A stretch of 64,000 bases of DNA. Origin: Rhodococcus spongiicola. Its GTDB lineage: Bacteria; Actinomycetota; Actinomycetes; Mycobacteriales; Mycobacteriaceae. The DNA lies in assembly GCF_004011835.1 (NCBI RefSeq), contig NZ_RKLN01000001.1, positions 558,001 through 622,000 on the forward strand. The letters run 5' to 3'. The notes under the pieces are model-generated. The model was not told the origin of the DNA, ran no database searches, and saw nothing but the letters and a program-made list of their open reading frames with translations. Shown here one piece after another: positions 51,768-60,715 of this stretch. How positions within the stretch are numbered: position 1 is the first letter of the stretch; the number at the start of each line of letters is the position of its first letter. The translations under genes and the position numbers were made by a program.

Positions 51768-52865
51768 TCAAGCCAGGTCTTTCCACCACTTCTCTTGCGC
51801 GGCGGGACGCATCGCGTCGACGCGCTGGCCCACCATCGGAACCGACATCTCCACCCCGGCGGTGGCGGCCGCGTCGGTCAGACGGGTGATCGGCTCACCC
51901 CAAGAGTGGAACGCGAGGTTGAACGTGGCCCAGTGGATCGGGATCAGCAGCGCGCCTCCCACGTCGAGGTGTGTGCGGACCGCCTCCTCGGGATTCATGT
52001 GGATGTCCGGCCAGTGCTCGTCGTAGGCACCGACCGGCAACAAGGTGACGTCGAACGGACCGTACCGGCGGCCGAGGTCGGCGAAGCGCGGCGTGTACCC
52101 GGAGTCGCCGCCGAAGAACACCTTCCGTCGTGGACCGGCGATCACCCACGACGCCCACAGCGTGGTGTCGCGGGAGAGCCCCCGACCTGAGAAGTGGCGA
52201 GCCTCGGTGCAGGTCAGGGTCAGTCCGGCCACCTCGACGCTCTCGTCCCAATCGAGTTCGACGATCCTCGCGTCCGGGACGTTCCACCGTCGCAGATGCG
52301 CGCCCACCCCGACGGGGACGACGAACATGGTGTCCTGGGTACGGGCGAGAGCCGCGATCGTCGCCTGATCGAGGTGGTCGTAGTGGTCGTGAGATATGAC
52401 TACGGCGTCGACCGCGGGCAGGTCTGCCAGCGCCATCGGCACCGGATGCATGCGTGAAGGCCCCACGACGGTGGACGGCGAAACCCGTTCACTCCATACG
52501 GGATCCGTCAGCACTCGGCGGCCATCGATCTCGACCAGCACACTCGAATGCCCGACCCAGGTGACGGCCAGTTCGCCGGCGGTGGCCGGTGCCAGCGGCG
52601 TCGCAAGTGGGATCGCGCGTCGTGGCCGGCCCGTGCTGCCGCGTGTGAGGAGGGCCTTCGCGAGGCCAGATTGCGATCCGGCCGGCAGTGACGAACTCGG
52701 GTCTGAATTGTGGAACCGGTTGTCGCGGTACCGCGGTGACTCCGACGCGTACGGTTCGATATCCGCGCGGGACGCTCCGAGCGCCGGAATCGTTCCCCAC
52801 GCGGCCCGGGCCACCCATCCCAGTCCTGCCACCGCCGCTGCGACGAGTGCTCCTCTGCCGATCAT
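51768..52865 (-). CDS. Metallo-beta-lactamase fold hydrolase (NAPE-PLD/RomA type)
   Basis: A 365-residue protein. The N-terminus has a hydrophobic segment (GALVAAAVAGLGWVARAAW) that could anchor or export it. The zinc motif is SHDHYDHLD, with further ligands in CTEARHFSG, FGGDSGYT and LLIPIHWATF. The family includes N-acyl-phosphatidylethanolamine phospholipase D relatives. The ATG at 52865 has GAGGGG upstream, and echA6 ends 11 bp before, so they form an operon matching Rv0905-Rv0906. Confidence 0.9.
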   Translation of the reverse strand: MIGRGALVAAAVAGLGWVARAAWGTIPALGASRADIEPYASESPRYRDNRFHNSDPSSSLPAGSQSGLAKALLTRGSTGRPRRAIPLATPLAPATAGELAVTWVGHSSVLVEIDGRRVLTDPVWSERVSPSTVVGPSRMHPVPMALADLPAVDAVVISHDHYDHLDQATIAALARTQDTMFVVPVGVGAHLRRWNVPDARIVELDWDESVEVAGLTLTCTEARHFSGRGLSRDTTLWASWVIAGPRRKVFFGGDSGYTPRFADLGRRYGPFDVTLLPVGAYDEHWPDIHMNPEEAVRTHLDVGGALLIPIHWATFNLAFHSWGEPITRLTDAAATAGVEMSVPMVGQRVDAMRPAAQEKWWKDLA

Positions 52866-52876
52866 CGTCTTCCCCT

Positions 52877-53608
52877 CTATCGACCCCGGAAGTCCGGCTC
52901 GCGGTTCTCGAGACGCGCTACCCGCGCCTCCTGCGCATCCTCGCTGCACCATGCCGCGAACATTGCGGCGAGCTGCTCCTCTGTCTGCGGTTCGCGGGTG
53001 CCGTCGTCGTTGAAGACCAGCTTGAGGTGCCGCAAAGACAGAGGCGCGAGTTCCGCGATGCTCCGTGCCCAGTTCTGCGCGGTACCGATGTCGCCGATCT
53101 TGTTCACCAGACCGCGTGCGAAAGCCTCATCCGCCGAAAGCGTCTCGGCACCGAGAAGCATCGTGCGAGCCGGGCCGCCGCCTATGAGCGACACCAGGCG
53201 ATGCACCGTCCACTTGTCGACCGCGATTCCGAGCTTCGCAGCGGGGATACCGAAGCTGGCTTCGGGCGCGGCCACGCGCAGGTCCGACGCAAGCGCGAGC
53301 TGGGTGCCGGCCCCCACCGCAGGACCGTTGATCGCGGCAATGACCGGGACCGGGATCTCATCGATCGTGTGCAACATGGCGAGTAGGTGGTCGGTAAATC
53401 CCTCGGCGTACACATCACCGGAGAGGTCGGCGCCCGCACAGAATGCGGTGCCCTGTCCGGTCAGCACGACCACTCTGGCCCCATCGGCCACAGCCTTCTC
53501 GAGAGCCTCGCGCAGCGCAATGCACAACTCGGTATTGAGTGCGTTGCGGCGATCCTGGCGCTGCAACTCGAGCGTGACCACGTGGCCGTCCCGGCTGGTC
53601 CCGATCAT
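52877..53608 (-). CDS. echA6: EchA6-like crotonase-fold protein
   Basis: A 243-residue crotonase-fold protein. TGQGTAFCAGADLSGD supplies the first oxyanion-hole segment and INGPAVGAGTQLALASDLRV the second. The usual catalytic Glu position (QPE in hydratases) reads IPA here, so hydration activity is doubtful. M. tuberculosis EchA6 is likewise inactive as a hydratase and delivers acyl-CoA to FAS-II for mycolate synthesis. Similarity to EchA6 runs over the full length. It is first of an operon with the MBL hydrolase. Confidence 0.88.
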   Translation of the reverse strand: MIGTSRDGHVVTLELQRQDRRNALNTELCIALREALEKAVADGARVVVLTGQGTAFCAGADLSGDVYAEGFTDHLLAMLHTIDEIPVPVIAAINGPAVGAGTQLALASDLRVAAPEASFGIPAAKLGIAVDKWTVHRLVSLIGGGPARTMLLGAETLSADEAFARGLVNKIGDIGTAQNWARSIAELAPLSLRHLKLVFNDDGTREPQTEEQLAAMFAAWCSEDAQEARVARLENREPDFRGR

Positions 53609-53803
53609 CGGATCTCACTCGCTTCCTCGAACGCTGGCGCCATCCACCGTGGACGGTCCCCGGCAGGTGCGATCCGAACAGTACCCGCAACGCGAGATCC
53701 ACCGACCGAGCCCTGTGGAACAACGGAACCGTCGCGCGCGTTGCGGAAAAATCGGACGGCAAATTCAGGCTATGCCAGAACGAAACGGGCAGGACGGAGC
53801 GGG

Positions 53804-54874
53804 ATGGACACCCAGCTGGAAGTGGTTGTGATCGGAGCCGGTCAGGCCGGCTTGTCCACCGCCTACCATCTACGCCGATCAGGTCTGGCGCCCGAGCGCG
53901 AGTTCGTCGTCCTCGACCACGCTCCCGGTCCGGGTGGAGCCTGGCAGTTCCGATGGCCGTCGCTGACGTTGCAGACCGTCAACAACGTGCACGACCTGCC
54001 CGGAATGTCGTTCGCCGAGACCGTCGGACCCCGCGCCGACGCAGTACAGGCCGCCGACGCCGTCCCCACCTACTACGAGCTCTACGAGAAGCGGTTCGAA
54101 TTGCCCGTGCATCGGCCGGTGCACGCCACGGTCGTGTCCGATCGCGGCGAGCGGCTCGCCGTCGAGACTCCGGAGGGGACGTACCTGACCCGTGGCCTCG
54201 TCAACGCGACGGGAACGTGGGAGCGACCGTTCGTCCCCGCCGTTCCCGGCGCCGAACGGTTCGAGGGCCGCCAGCTGCACACACGCGACTACCACTCGGC
54301 ACACGAGTTCGAGGGAAAGCACGTGATCGTGGTCGGCGGCGGGATCTCTGCGATCCAGTTGCTCGACGAGATCTCGTGGGTGACGACGACCACGTGGGTG
54401 ACCCGCCGGGAGCCGGAGTTCCGCGAGGAACCGTTCACACCCGAGATCGGCCGCGCCGCCGTGGCACTTGTCGAGGATCGAGTGCGGCGTGGACTTCCAC
54501 CGGGTTCGGTGGTGTCGGTGACCGGTCTGCCCGTCAATCCCGCGATTCGGGCCGCGCGAGACCGTGGCGTCCTGCAACGTCTGCCGATGTTCTCGGAGAT
54601 CACCGAGACCGGCGTCCGGTGGCGTGACGGATCCGAGCAGCGGTCCGACGTCATCCTGTGGTGTACGGGGTTTCGTTCCTCGCTCGACCATCTCGCGCCG
54701 CTTCGGCTACGCGGCCCCGGCGGCGGGATCACCATGACCGGCCGACTCGCGACGCAGGTCGCGGCGGACCCGCGCGTCCATCTGGTCGGCTACGGCCCAT
54801 CGGCGTCGACGATCGGCGCCAACCGAGCCGGACGCGCGGCAGCGCGGGAGCTGACTCAGTTTCTCGGGCACTGA
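53804..54874 (+). CDS. FAD-dependent NAD(P)H-binding monooxygenase-like protein
   Basis: A 356-residue flavoprotein. The FAD motif VVIGAGQAGLSTAYHL is near the N-terminus, and the NADPH motif VIVVGGGISAIQLL is in the second half. GTWERPFVPAVPG lies between them. The layout matches flavin-containing monooxygenase/TrkA-like enzymes, though the FMO fingerprint FxGxxxHxxx(Y/F) is only partly visible (FEGRQLHTRDYHS). The ATG at 53804 has GGAGCGG upstream. It is divergent from echA6. Substrate unknown. Confidence 0.85.
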   Translation: MDTQLEVVVIGAGQAGLSTAYHLRRSGLAPEREFVVLDHAPGPGGAWQFRWPSLTLQTVNNVHDLPGMSFAETVGPRADAVQAADAVPTYYELYEKRFELPVHRPVHATVVSDRGERLAVETPEGTYLTRGLVNATGTWERPFVPAVPGAERFEGRQLHTRDYHSAHEFEGKHVIVVGGGISAIQLLDEISWVTTTTWVTRREPEFREEPFTPEIGRAAVALVEDRVRRGLPPGSVVSVTGLPVNPAIRAARDRGVLQRLPMFSEITETGVRWRDGSEQRSDVILWCTGFRSSLDHLAPLRLRGPGGGITMTGRLATQVAADPRVHLVGYGPSASTIGANRAGRAAARELTQFLGH

Positions 54875-54884
54875 CAGCGACAGC

Positions 54885-55943
54885 TCAAGCGTCGGACTTC
54901 ACGATCGGCGGGATCCCGTAGCTGCCGTCGAACACGGTCTCGTTCGGGGAGTACATGTGCAGCAACGGCCGGAAGCGACCGGTCGGGGTGGGCAACCAGT
55001 TGGCTCGTGCGGTCGGCTCCGACGGCTCGGTGGCGCTCAATGTCATGGTCAGTGAACCATCGTCGCCGTAGACCAGTCCCTCCGTGCGATCCCCGATCGA
55101 GTACCGCTCGATGGGGTTCGATACGAGATGGAAGTGCGGCATGCTGTACATCGTGATCGACCAGAAACCGTCCACGGGCGGCGTGGGCGCGAAAGTGATG
55201 GTGTAGCGACGATCGCCCGCCAACTGGTCACCGTCCGCGTCCGTGCATATCGGAGTGACGGCGGCCTCGTGCCCGTGGGTATCCCACCGCACACCCGTCG
55301 CCGCGGCAGCGGGCACCCCGATTTCGTTGGCACGAAGCCGGACTCGCCATCCGGTGCCGTCGATCACCCCGATCGCGGAGTCGCTCGCGAAGAGCGGTGT
55401 CAACGAGATCTGCTGCTGGAGTTTGCGGGCGCGACCGATATCGTCCACGCCGTCGCATGCCCACCGCCCCACCATCGACACGATGCGGGTCGGGCAGTGC
55501 ACCGAGGTGGCGTCGGCTGGTAGTTCACCTGGCCATCCCGGCGGAACCAGGACGTAGCGACCCGCCTTGGTGCCCGTCGCGCGCTTGCCGATGTACGCGA
55601 AGGTGTTGGTCCACCCGTCGACGAACTGGAGTACGAAGTAGACAGCGGTGGTATCCGGCACGTCCAGGACCAACGGACCGGCGCCGAGGTCGAGGTGTGC
55701 AATCGAACAGATGGTGTCGTTCTTGACCGAGGCGGACGTATCACCAGGGCCGGCCAGGCCGCCGGCGTGGTTGAGGGAGTTGAACGAAACAGCCGAATTC
55801 GCATCCACCCCGGTGGTCGCGAACCGCTCCACCCGGGACCGGTTGCCAACCGGAGCGAACCCATGAACGAACGCCCTGACGGCCGCCTCGATGCTGACCG
55901 CCGAATTCGAACCGACTACCGAATCTCCACTCGGGTGGGTCAT
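54885..55943 (-). CDS. DUF1254/DUF1214 domain protein
   Basis: A 352-residue protein whose N-terminal half matches DUF1254 (AVSFNSLNHAGGL, LDVPDTTAVYFVLQFVDGW, GRYVLVPPGWPG). Its C-terminal part matches DUF1214 (FWSITMYSMPHFHLVSNPIE). It is shorter than common members of about 450. No signal peptide is visible. I use ATG 55943, which GGTGG precedes by about 10 bp; ATG 55952 is an alternative. Function unknown; relatives are often near redox or detoxification genes. Confidence 0.8.
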   Translation of the reverse strand: MTHPSGDSVVGSNSAVSIEAAVRAFVHGFAPVGNRSRVERFATTGVDANSAVSFNSLNHAGGLAGPGDTSASVKNDTICSIAHLDLGAGPLVLDVPDTTAVYFVLQFVDGWTNTFAYIGKRATGTKAGRYVLVPPGWPGELPADATSVHCPTRIVSMVGRWACDGVDDIGRARKLQQQISLTPLFASDSAIGVIDGTGWRVRLRANEIGVPAAAATGVRWDTHGHEAAVTPICTDADGDQLAGDRRYTITFAPTPPVDGFWSITMYSMPHFHLVSNPIERYSIGDRTEGLVYGDDGSLTMTLSATEPSEPTARANWLPTPTGRFRPLLHMYSPNETVFDGSYGIPPIVKSDA

Positions 55944-56012
55944 GGCGATCATTCCACCATCAGCGACGGGGCTACGTTCGCGTTACGCCAACATTCGGTT
56001 CATCATGGTGTC

Positions 56013-56495
56013 GTGACCTCCTTCCCTGAGTGGGCCAGAGCCCTCGATCTCATCCCGCACCCCGAAGAAGGCGGCTGGTACCGCGAGACCTGGCGAAGCG
56101 ACATCGAGTTGCCTGGCGTCGCGTTGCCGAATATGTTCGGCGGATCGCGGTCGGCCGGCACCGCGATCCTGTTCCTGCTCGAGCCCGGGGAACAGTCCGC
56201 GTGGCACACGGTGCGTGGCACCGAGATCTGGCTGTACCACCGTGGCAGTCCTCTGCTACTCGAACTCGCCGGCGACGGCGACGCACCCGGACCGGTGACG
56301 ACGCACGTTCTCGGACCGGACATTTCGTCCGGCCAGATTCCCCAGGTGGTCATACCACCTAACTGCTGGCAGCGAGCTCGGCCGATCGGGGACGAGGCGG
56401 GATTGGTCAGTTGCATCGTCGTTCCCGGCTTCGACTTCGCGGACTTCCGCGTAGAGGGGAAGGAATACCCGATGCCCTCGCCTTCGCAGTTCTAG
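56013..56495 (+). CDS. DUF985 cupin-superfamily protein
   Basis: A 160-residue single-cupin protein. Family hallmarks: HPEEGGWYRETWRS near the start, GTAILFLLEPGEQSAWHTV (with the metal-binding-type His), EIWLYHRGSPLLLEL, QVVIPPNCWQRARP and VVPGFDFADF. It starts at a GTG. Related to yeast YML079w; ligand unknown. Divergent from the DUF1254 gene. Confidence 0.88.
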   Translation: MTSFPEWARALDLIPHPEEGGWYRETWRSDIELPGVALPNMFGGSRSAGTAILFLLEPGEQSAWHTVRGTEIWLYHRGSPLLLELAGDGDAPGPVTTHVLGPDISSGQIPQVVIPPNCWQRARPIGDEAGLVSCIVVPGFDFADFRVEGKEYPMPSPSQF

Positions 56496-56509
56496 GCGTA
56501 CGTTCCGGT

Positions 56510-57082
56510 TCAGCGCCGGCTGGGACGTACCGCCAGCAGCACGCCGAGGGCAGCACCGTAGAGCAGGTGTTCGACGAGGAAGGTGGGGTATCCGACCATG
56601 CTCGCCATGGTCCGGATCGGGTCGCCTCCGCCGAAGAGTGCGGCCGCAATGGGCAGCCCGACCCAGACACTAGCCGCGAAAACAACTAGGCCCCAGCCAA
56701 TTCCGGAGACGACAACGCTGATGCCGCGCAGTTTGGCGAGCGACACCAGAAGGCCGAAGATCGCCCCATACACGGCGCCGACCATCATGTGGATGACCGC
56801 ACCGAGCACCGCTGGACCAACCGAGAAATAGAAGACGTCGCCAGCGGCGGCGCTTTGCATCGAGCTCATCATCGTGTCGGGGGCAATGAAGGTCGACGCG
56901 ATGTGGTACAGCGGCGTGAAGAAGCCAGAGTCCTGGTAGGTGGCCGCGGCGATCATCGCATATGCCGCCATCACGATCGATGCCACGACACCGGCAAGCG
57001 CTCCCCGGGCGATGACGCCGCCGACAGTTCCGCCGGTTGCGGCGCTCTCGGGTAACGAACTGCTCGAAGCTGGAGTAGTCAT
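56510..57082 (-). CDS. Four-helix integral membrane protein, unknown function
   Basis: A 190-residue hydrophobic protein with about four transmembrane segments (around 22-45, 85-115, 120-145 and 160-185) and a Ser/Thr-rich cytosolic N-terminus. The longest possible frame begins at 57250, but ATG 57082 (MTTPASSSS) is the better start, with GAGGACC upstream. The gene is divergent from a Crp-like regulator, with a perfect palindrome in between, so it is a likely target of that regulator. Confidence 0.75.
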   Translation of the reverse strand: MTTPASSSSLPESAATGGTVGGVIARGALAGVVASIVMAAYAMIAAATYQDSGFFTPLYHIASTFIAPDTMMSSMQSAAAGDVFYFSVGPAVLGAVIHMMVGAVYGAIFGLLVSLAKLRGISVVVSGIGWGLVVFAASVWVGLPIAAALFGGGDPIRTMASMVGYPTFLVEHLLYGAALGVLLAVRPSRR

Positions 57083-57159
57083 GGAAGGTCCTCTGCGTGT
57101 TGGGAAGGAAGTTCTCTCACCAGCAGTCAATCCCGTCGCGACGATTAACGAGCCAAGAA

Positions 57160-57175
57160 TGTCAGCGTGCTGACA
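57160..57175. promoter_or_regulatory. Perfect 7-2-7 palindrome between the membrane protein and Crp-like genes
   Basis: TGTCAGCGTGCTGACA is a 16-bp inverted repeat, 32 bp before the Crp-like start. Its TGTCA/TGACA arms resemble Crp/Fnr-type sites, so the neighbouring regulator is the likely binder. Confidence 0.55.
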
Positions 57176-57207
57176 GGATGGGGGTCCAGTGGATAGGGGA
57201 GGCTGAG

Positions 57208-57936
57208 ATGGACCGGTCACAGCGGCCATTCGCGCACCTGATGCGCGCACTGGGCGGGGAGTCGTTCAGCGACGATCAACTGCGCCAGGCAGCCTGGATC
57301 TCACGCTGTGTCGGTCGCGGCGCCGCCGCGCCGCTGCGAGCCGAAGACCTGGTGGCGTTGGCCGATCTGCTCGAGGTTCAGTCGTTGCCGACCGGGTCGG
57401 TCATGTTCTCGGCCGGCCACTCGGCCGACGGGGTATGGATCGTGCGGGCCGGACAAGTGGAACTTGCGGTCGGTTCGGGGCGTCGTCGTGCCGTGGTCGA
57501 CGTGCTGCGACCCGGCGACGTCGACGGCGACATCCCGCTGCTGCTGGACATGCCGTTGACGTATACCGCGCGCGCACTGACCGATTCGACGTGCTTGTTC
57601 CTGTCGCAGGTCGCGTTCGAGAAACTGATGGCCGGACACCCGGCGATCGCGCGCCGCTGGCTATCGAGCGTCGCGCAGCGCACTGCCGCGACCCAGACAC
57701 GTTTGATCAGCGTCCTTGGGCGCTCACTGTCGATGCAGGTAGCTCAACTGCTCCTGGACGAGGCGGCAGACGGCACCGTGCTGCTGGCCCAGCGAACGCT
57801 GGCAGCGATGCTCGGCGTGCAGCGGCCGTCGCTGAACAAGATCCTCAAGGATTTCGAGCGGGACGGGCTCATCGCGACACGGTATGCCGCCATCGACATC
57901 ACCGATCCGGACCGGTTGCGCGCACTCGGAGGGTAG
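57208..57936 (+). CDS. Crp/Fnr-family transcriptional regulator
   Basis: A 242-residue regulator with a cyclic-nucleotide-binding fold (about 50-160: [37 protein letters not shown]) and a helix-turn-helix near the C-terminus ([21 protein letters not shown]). The phosphate-binding cassette lacks the classical cAMP-contacting Arg pattern, and there is no Cys cluster for an Fe-S centre. The effector is unknown. ATG 57208 has GGGAGG 5 bp upstream. Confidence 0.88.
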   Translation: MDRSQRPFAHLMRALGGESFSDDQLRQAAWISRCVGRGAAAPLRAEDLVALADLLEVQSLPTGSVMFSAGHSADGVWIVRAGQVELAVGSGRRRAVVDVLRPGDVDGDIPLLLDMPLTYTARALTDSTCLFLSQVAFEKLMAGHPAIARRWLSSVAQRTAATQTRLISVLGRSLSMQVAQLLLDEAADGTVLLAQRTLAAMLGVQRPSLNKILKDFERDGLIATRYAAIDITDPDRLRALGG

Positions 57937-58004
57937 ACCTGATTCGGGGCAGAACGGATGATGTCGGCGAGTAGCTCGGATGAGTCTGTGCTTGACTGAT
58001 ATTC

Positions 58005-58550
58005 ATGGCGAAGCTAAGCGTCGGTGACCGCTTCGAACCCCGCCGCCTGGAGACGATCGATGGGGACACCGTTGCGGTGCCCAGTCCGGATCGGCTGATC
58101 CACTTGCAGTTCCGCCGCTATGCGGGCTGCCCTGTCTGCCACTTGCATCTGCAGTCGATCCTGAGGCGGTACAAGGAGATCACGGCCGCTGGTGTGACCG
58201 AGGTCGTGGTGTTCCATTCCGCCCCCGAAGCACTGCGCCGCTCTTTGGCCGACATGCCGTTCGCCGTCGTCGCGGACCCGCAGCGAAGCCTCTACTCGGA
58301 AGTCGGCGTCGAATCGGACCCCACCGCGATTGCACACCCACGGGTTTGGCTTGCTGCGGTACGCGGTGCGGCAAGCCAGCGTTCGATCAGATCCGCTCTC
58401 GGTCGGGGTGAGAACCACTTCGGAAAGCCCGCGGATTTCCTCATCGCCTCCGATGGCCGCGTCCTGGCCCGCAAGTACGGCACGCACGCCGACGACCAGT
58501 GGTCGGTCGACGAGATCCTCACGCTGGCAGATCAATTGCCCTCGCCTTGA
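58005..58550 (+). CDS. Peroxiredoxin-like/thioredoxin-fold protein
   Basis: A 181-residue protein with a thioredoxin fold and a CPVC motif in YAGCPVCHLHLQS. It also has VVFHSAPEALRRSLADMPF and VVADPQRSLYSEVGV, as in AhpC/TSA_2-type proteins. It should carry out thiol-disulfide redox reactions in the cytosol. The gene lies between the Crp-like regulator and a DUF427 gene; 68 bp separates it from the regulator. Confidence 0.85.
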   Translation: MAKLSVGDRFEPRRLETIDGDTVAVPSPDRLIHLQFRRYAGCPVCHLHLQSILRRYKEITAAGVTEVVVFHSAPEALRRSLADMPFAVVADPQRSLYSEVGVESDPTAIAHPRVWLAAVRGAASQRSIRSALGRGENHFGKPADFLIASDGRVLARKYGTHADDQWSVDEILTLADQLPSP

Positions 58551-58613
58551 CGCCGGGCGACATCGTCCAGGGCCGACATCCGAGCGCAGTACCACGCACC
58601 GTGTTATTCGGGG

Positions 58614-58907
58614 CTATTCGGGTTCACCCTCGACCTGGATGCCGTTCCAGAATGCAACGTAGTCGCGGATCTGACTGGCCTTCTCTTTCGGTTCGGGGTA
58701 GTACCACGCCCCGTCCTCGTTCTTTTCCTCGCCGACCGTGACGTGGTAGTAGCTGGCAAGCCCCTTCCAGGGGCACACCGTTTCGGTGCGACTGTCGCTG
58801 AAGTACTCGCGGCTTAGCGACTCCGGCGGGAAGTACTGGTTACCCTCCACCTCGATCGTTGACGGCGCCTCGGCGATCACCGTGCCGTTCCAGATTGCGC
58901 GCATCAT
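58614..58907 (-). CDS. DUF427 domain protein
   Basis: A 97-residue protein matching the DUF427 family: MMRAIWNGTVIAEA, YFPPESLSREYF, CPWKGLASYYHV, DGAWYYPEPKEKASQI and FWNGIQV. I use ATG 58907 because AAGGAGG lies 9 bp upstream. DUF427 folds as a beta-barrel; activity unknown. It is convergent with the peroxiredoxin-like gene. Confidence 0.9.
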   Translation of the reverse strand: MMRAIWNGTVIAEAPSTIEVEGNQYFPPESLSREYFSDSRTETVCPWKGLASYYHVTVGEEKNEDGAWYYPEPKEKASQIRDYVAFWNGIQVEGEPE

Positions 58908-59032
58908 CTCGTGCATCCTCCTTCACGGGTCCTTCCTCCATTCGAGCCTTCCACGGCGCACAGCCTGTGTCGAATGTCGGCGTGATGACACGACCGGGGT
59001 AGCCGGTCGGGAGAACGGCAGCCTCGATTCGG

Positions 59033-60526
59033 TCAACCCTCAGCAGGGACCGGTTCTCTGTCGTCACGCGATATCGAAACATGTTGAGTTCCTGTGCCCT
59101 TACGGGGATCGACGAAGAACAGGACGGCTACGAACCCGAGCATCAGCGCAGCAGCTGGAAGCATCGTCGACTGCGCCATTGCGGTGGAGAACGGCTCGCG
59201 GACCAGTTCCGGTAGCTGACCGACGAAAAATCCCTCATGCACCGAAGCACCACCGGCACCCGGCACTTCCGCGGTGATCCGCGACGTCATGAGTGCACCC
59301 ATCGCAGCGCTGCCCAGAACGGCTCCGACCTGACGCGTGGTGTTGTAGACACCCGATCCGGCGCCGACGTGTGCGGGCGGCAGGTTGCGGGTCGCCGTAG
59401 CGGCCAGCGGCGCCCAGATCAAGGCGTTGGATGCACCAATCATCGTGGTCGAAGCCAATATCTGCCAGATTGGCGTGGACGGGGTCAGCTGTGTCGCCAG
59501 CCACGCGATGGACAGCGCGAACATCAGGAAGCCTGGACCGGCTATGTACCGCGGGTGGGTCCGGTCGACCAGCCGTCCGACGAATGGCGCGAGGACGGCG
59601 GTGACGACGGCCAGCGGGGCCATCAGCAGAGCCGAGCGAGTCGGGGACAGTCCGGTCACGCTCTGCGCGTAAAACATGAACGGCAGCATCACCGAGGTGA
59701 CCGCGAACCCCATCGTCGCGATGCCGACGGTTGCGACCGAGAAATTGCGGTCCTTGAACAATCCGAGCGGCACAAGCGGTTCGTCGCGGTTGACCTTCTG
59801 CCACCATACGAAACCACCCATGACCACTAGTCCGGCGCCGATCAGACCCCAGGTGCGGCCGTCCCAGTCGTAAGACCCGCCTTCCTGCAGACCGAAGACG
59901 ATGCAGAACAGGCCGATCGCACTGAGCGCAACACCGATCATGTCGAACTTGTGGTTGTTGGTCGGCAGCGACGGGACCAGGCGCCAAGCGAGCAGGAAGC
60001 CGATGGCGCCGACCGGGAGGTTGATGAAGAAGATCCACTCCCAGCCGAGGTTGTCGACGAGGACGCCGCCGAGGATCGGGCCGACAAGGGTCGCGATACC
60101 GGCCACCGAACCCCACATTCCCATCGCAGCACCACGCTTGTTCGGTGGGAAGATTCGCGCGATGACGGCCATCGTCTGCGGCGTCATCATCGCGGCGCCG
60201 AGGCCCTGGAACACGCGGGCGACGATGAGCATCGCGACGTCGCCGGACAACCCGCACCACAGCGACGCGAGGGTGAACACGACCAGGCCGATCAAGTACA
60301 GGTTCTTGGGTCCGAACCGGTCACCTAGGCGCCCGGTGACGAGCAGCGGCACCGCGTACGCGAGCAGGTAGGAACTCGTTACCCAGATGACCGCGTTGAC
60401 GTCGGTGTTCAAGTCGGCGGTGATGACCGGGTTCGCGACCGCCACGATCGTGCTGTCGACGATGATCATGAAAAATCCCAGGCAGAGCGCCCACAAGGCC
60501 GGCCACGGCCGGATTTCAGTCTTCAT
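59033..60526 (-). CDS. MFS exporter, DHA2 (14-TMS) family
   Basis: A 497-residue transporter with about 14 transmembrane helices. The motif-A loop is GRLGDRFGPKNLYLIG, and the antiporter motif C appears as GPILGGVLVDNLGWEWIFFI. It is proton-driven and probably exports drugs or lipids; the substrate is not predictable. The start overlaps a small upstream ORF by 4 bp. The C-terminus is short and polar. Confidence 0.92.
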   Translation of the reverse strand: MKTEIRPWPALWALCLGFFMIIVDSTIVAVANPVITADLNTDVNAVIWVTSSYLLAYAVPLLVTGRLGDRFGPKNLYLIGLVVFTLASLWCGLSGDVAMLIVARVFQGLGAAMMTPQTMAVIARIFPPNKRGAAMGMWGSVAGIATLVGPILGGVLVDNLGWEWIFFINLPVGAIGFLLAWRLVPSLPTNNHKFDMIGVALSAIGLFCIVFGLQEGGSYDWDGRTWGLIGAGLVVMGGFVWWQKVNRDEPLVPLGLFKDRNFSVATVGIATMGFAVTSVMLPFMFYAQSVTGLSPTRSALLMAPLAVVTAVLAPFVGRLVDRTHPRYIAGPGFLMFALSIAWLATQLTPSTPIWQILASTTMIGASNALIWAPLAATATRNLPPAHVGAGSGVYNTTRQVGAVLGSAAMGALMTSRITAEVPGAGGASVHEGFFVGQLPELVREPFSTAMAQSTMLPAAALMLGFVAVLFFVDPRKGTGTQHVSISRDDREPVPAEG

Positions 60527-60648
60527 CGTTTGCCCTTCCGATCATCGAGCTTCAGTGATGCGAGGAGTTCCTCGGTCACCCACGGAACGGCGCCCGCACG
60601 GACGCGACCGACGGAGGTGTTCAGCCAGCCCACTTCGGCCCGCGTCAT
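60523..60648 (-). CDS. Coupled 41-residue ORF upstream of the MFS exporter
   Basis: A 42-codon frame whose TGA overlaps the exporter ATG (ATGA). It encodes MTRAEVGWLNTSVGRVRA and a basic end with KLDDRKGKR. No membrane segment or known motif. Its ribosome-binding site is weak. Either a small protein, a leader peptide controlling the exporter, or the tail of a vanished regulator gene. Confidence 0.45.
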   Translation of the reverse strand: MTRAEVGWLNTSVGRVRAGAVPWVTEELLASLKLDDRKGKR

Positions 60649-60715
60649 CGCCCGGGTGTACAAGAACGGGATACTAGCGGTTCGCGATAGCTACCTCGGA
60701 CCGCACCGGCAGTCG

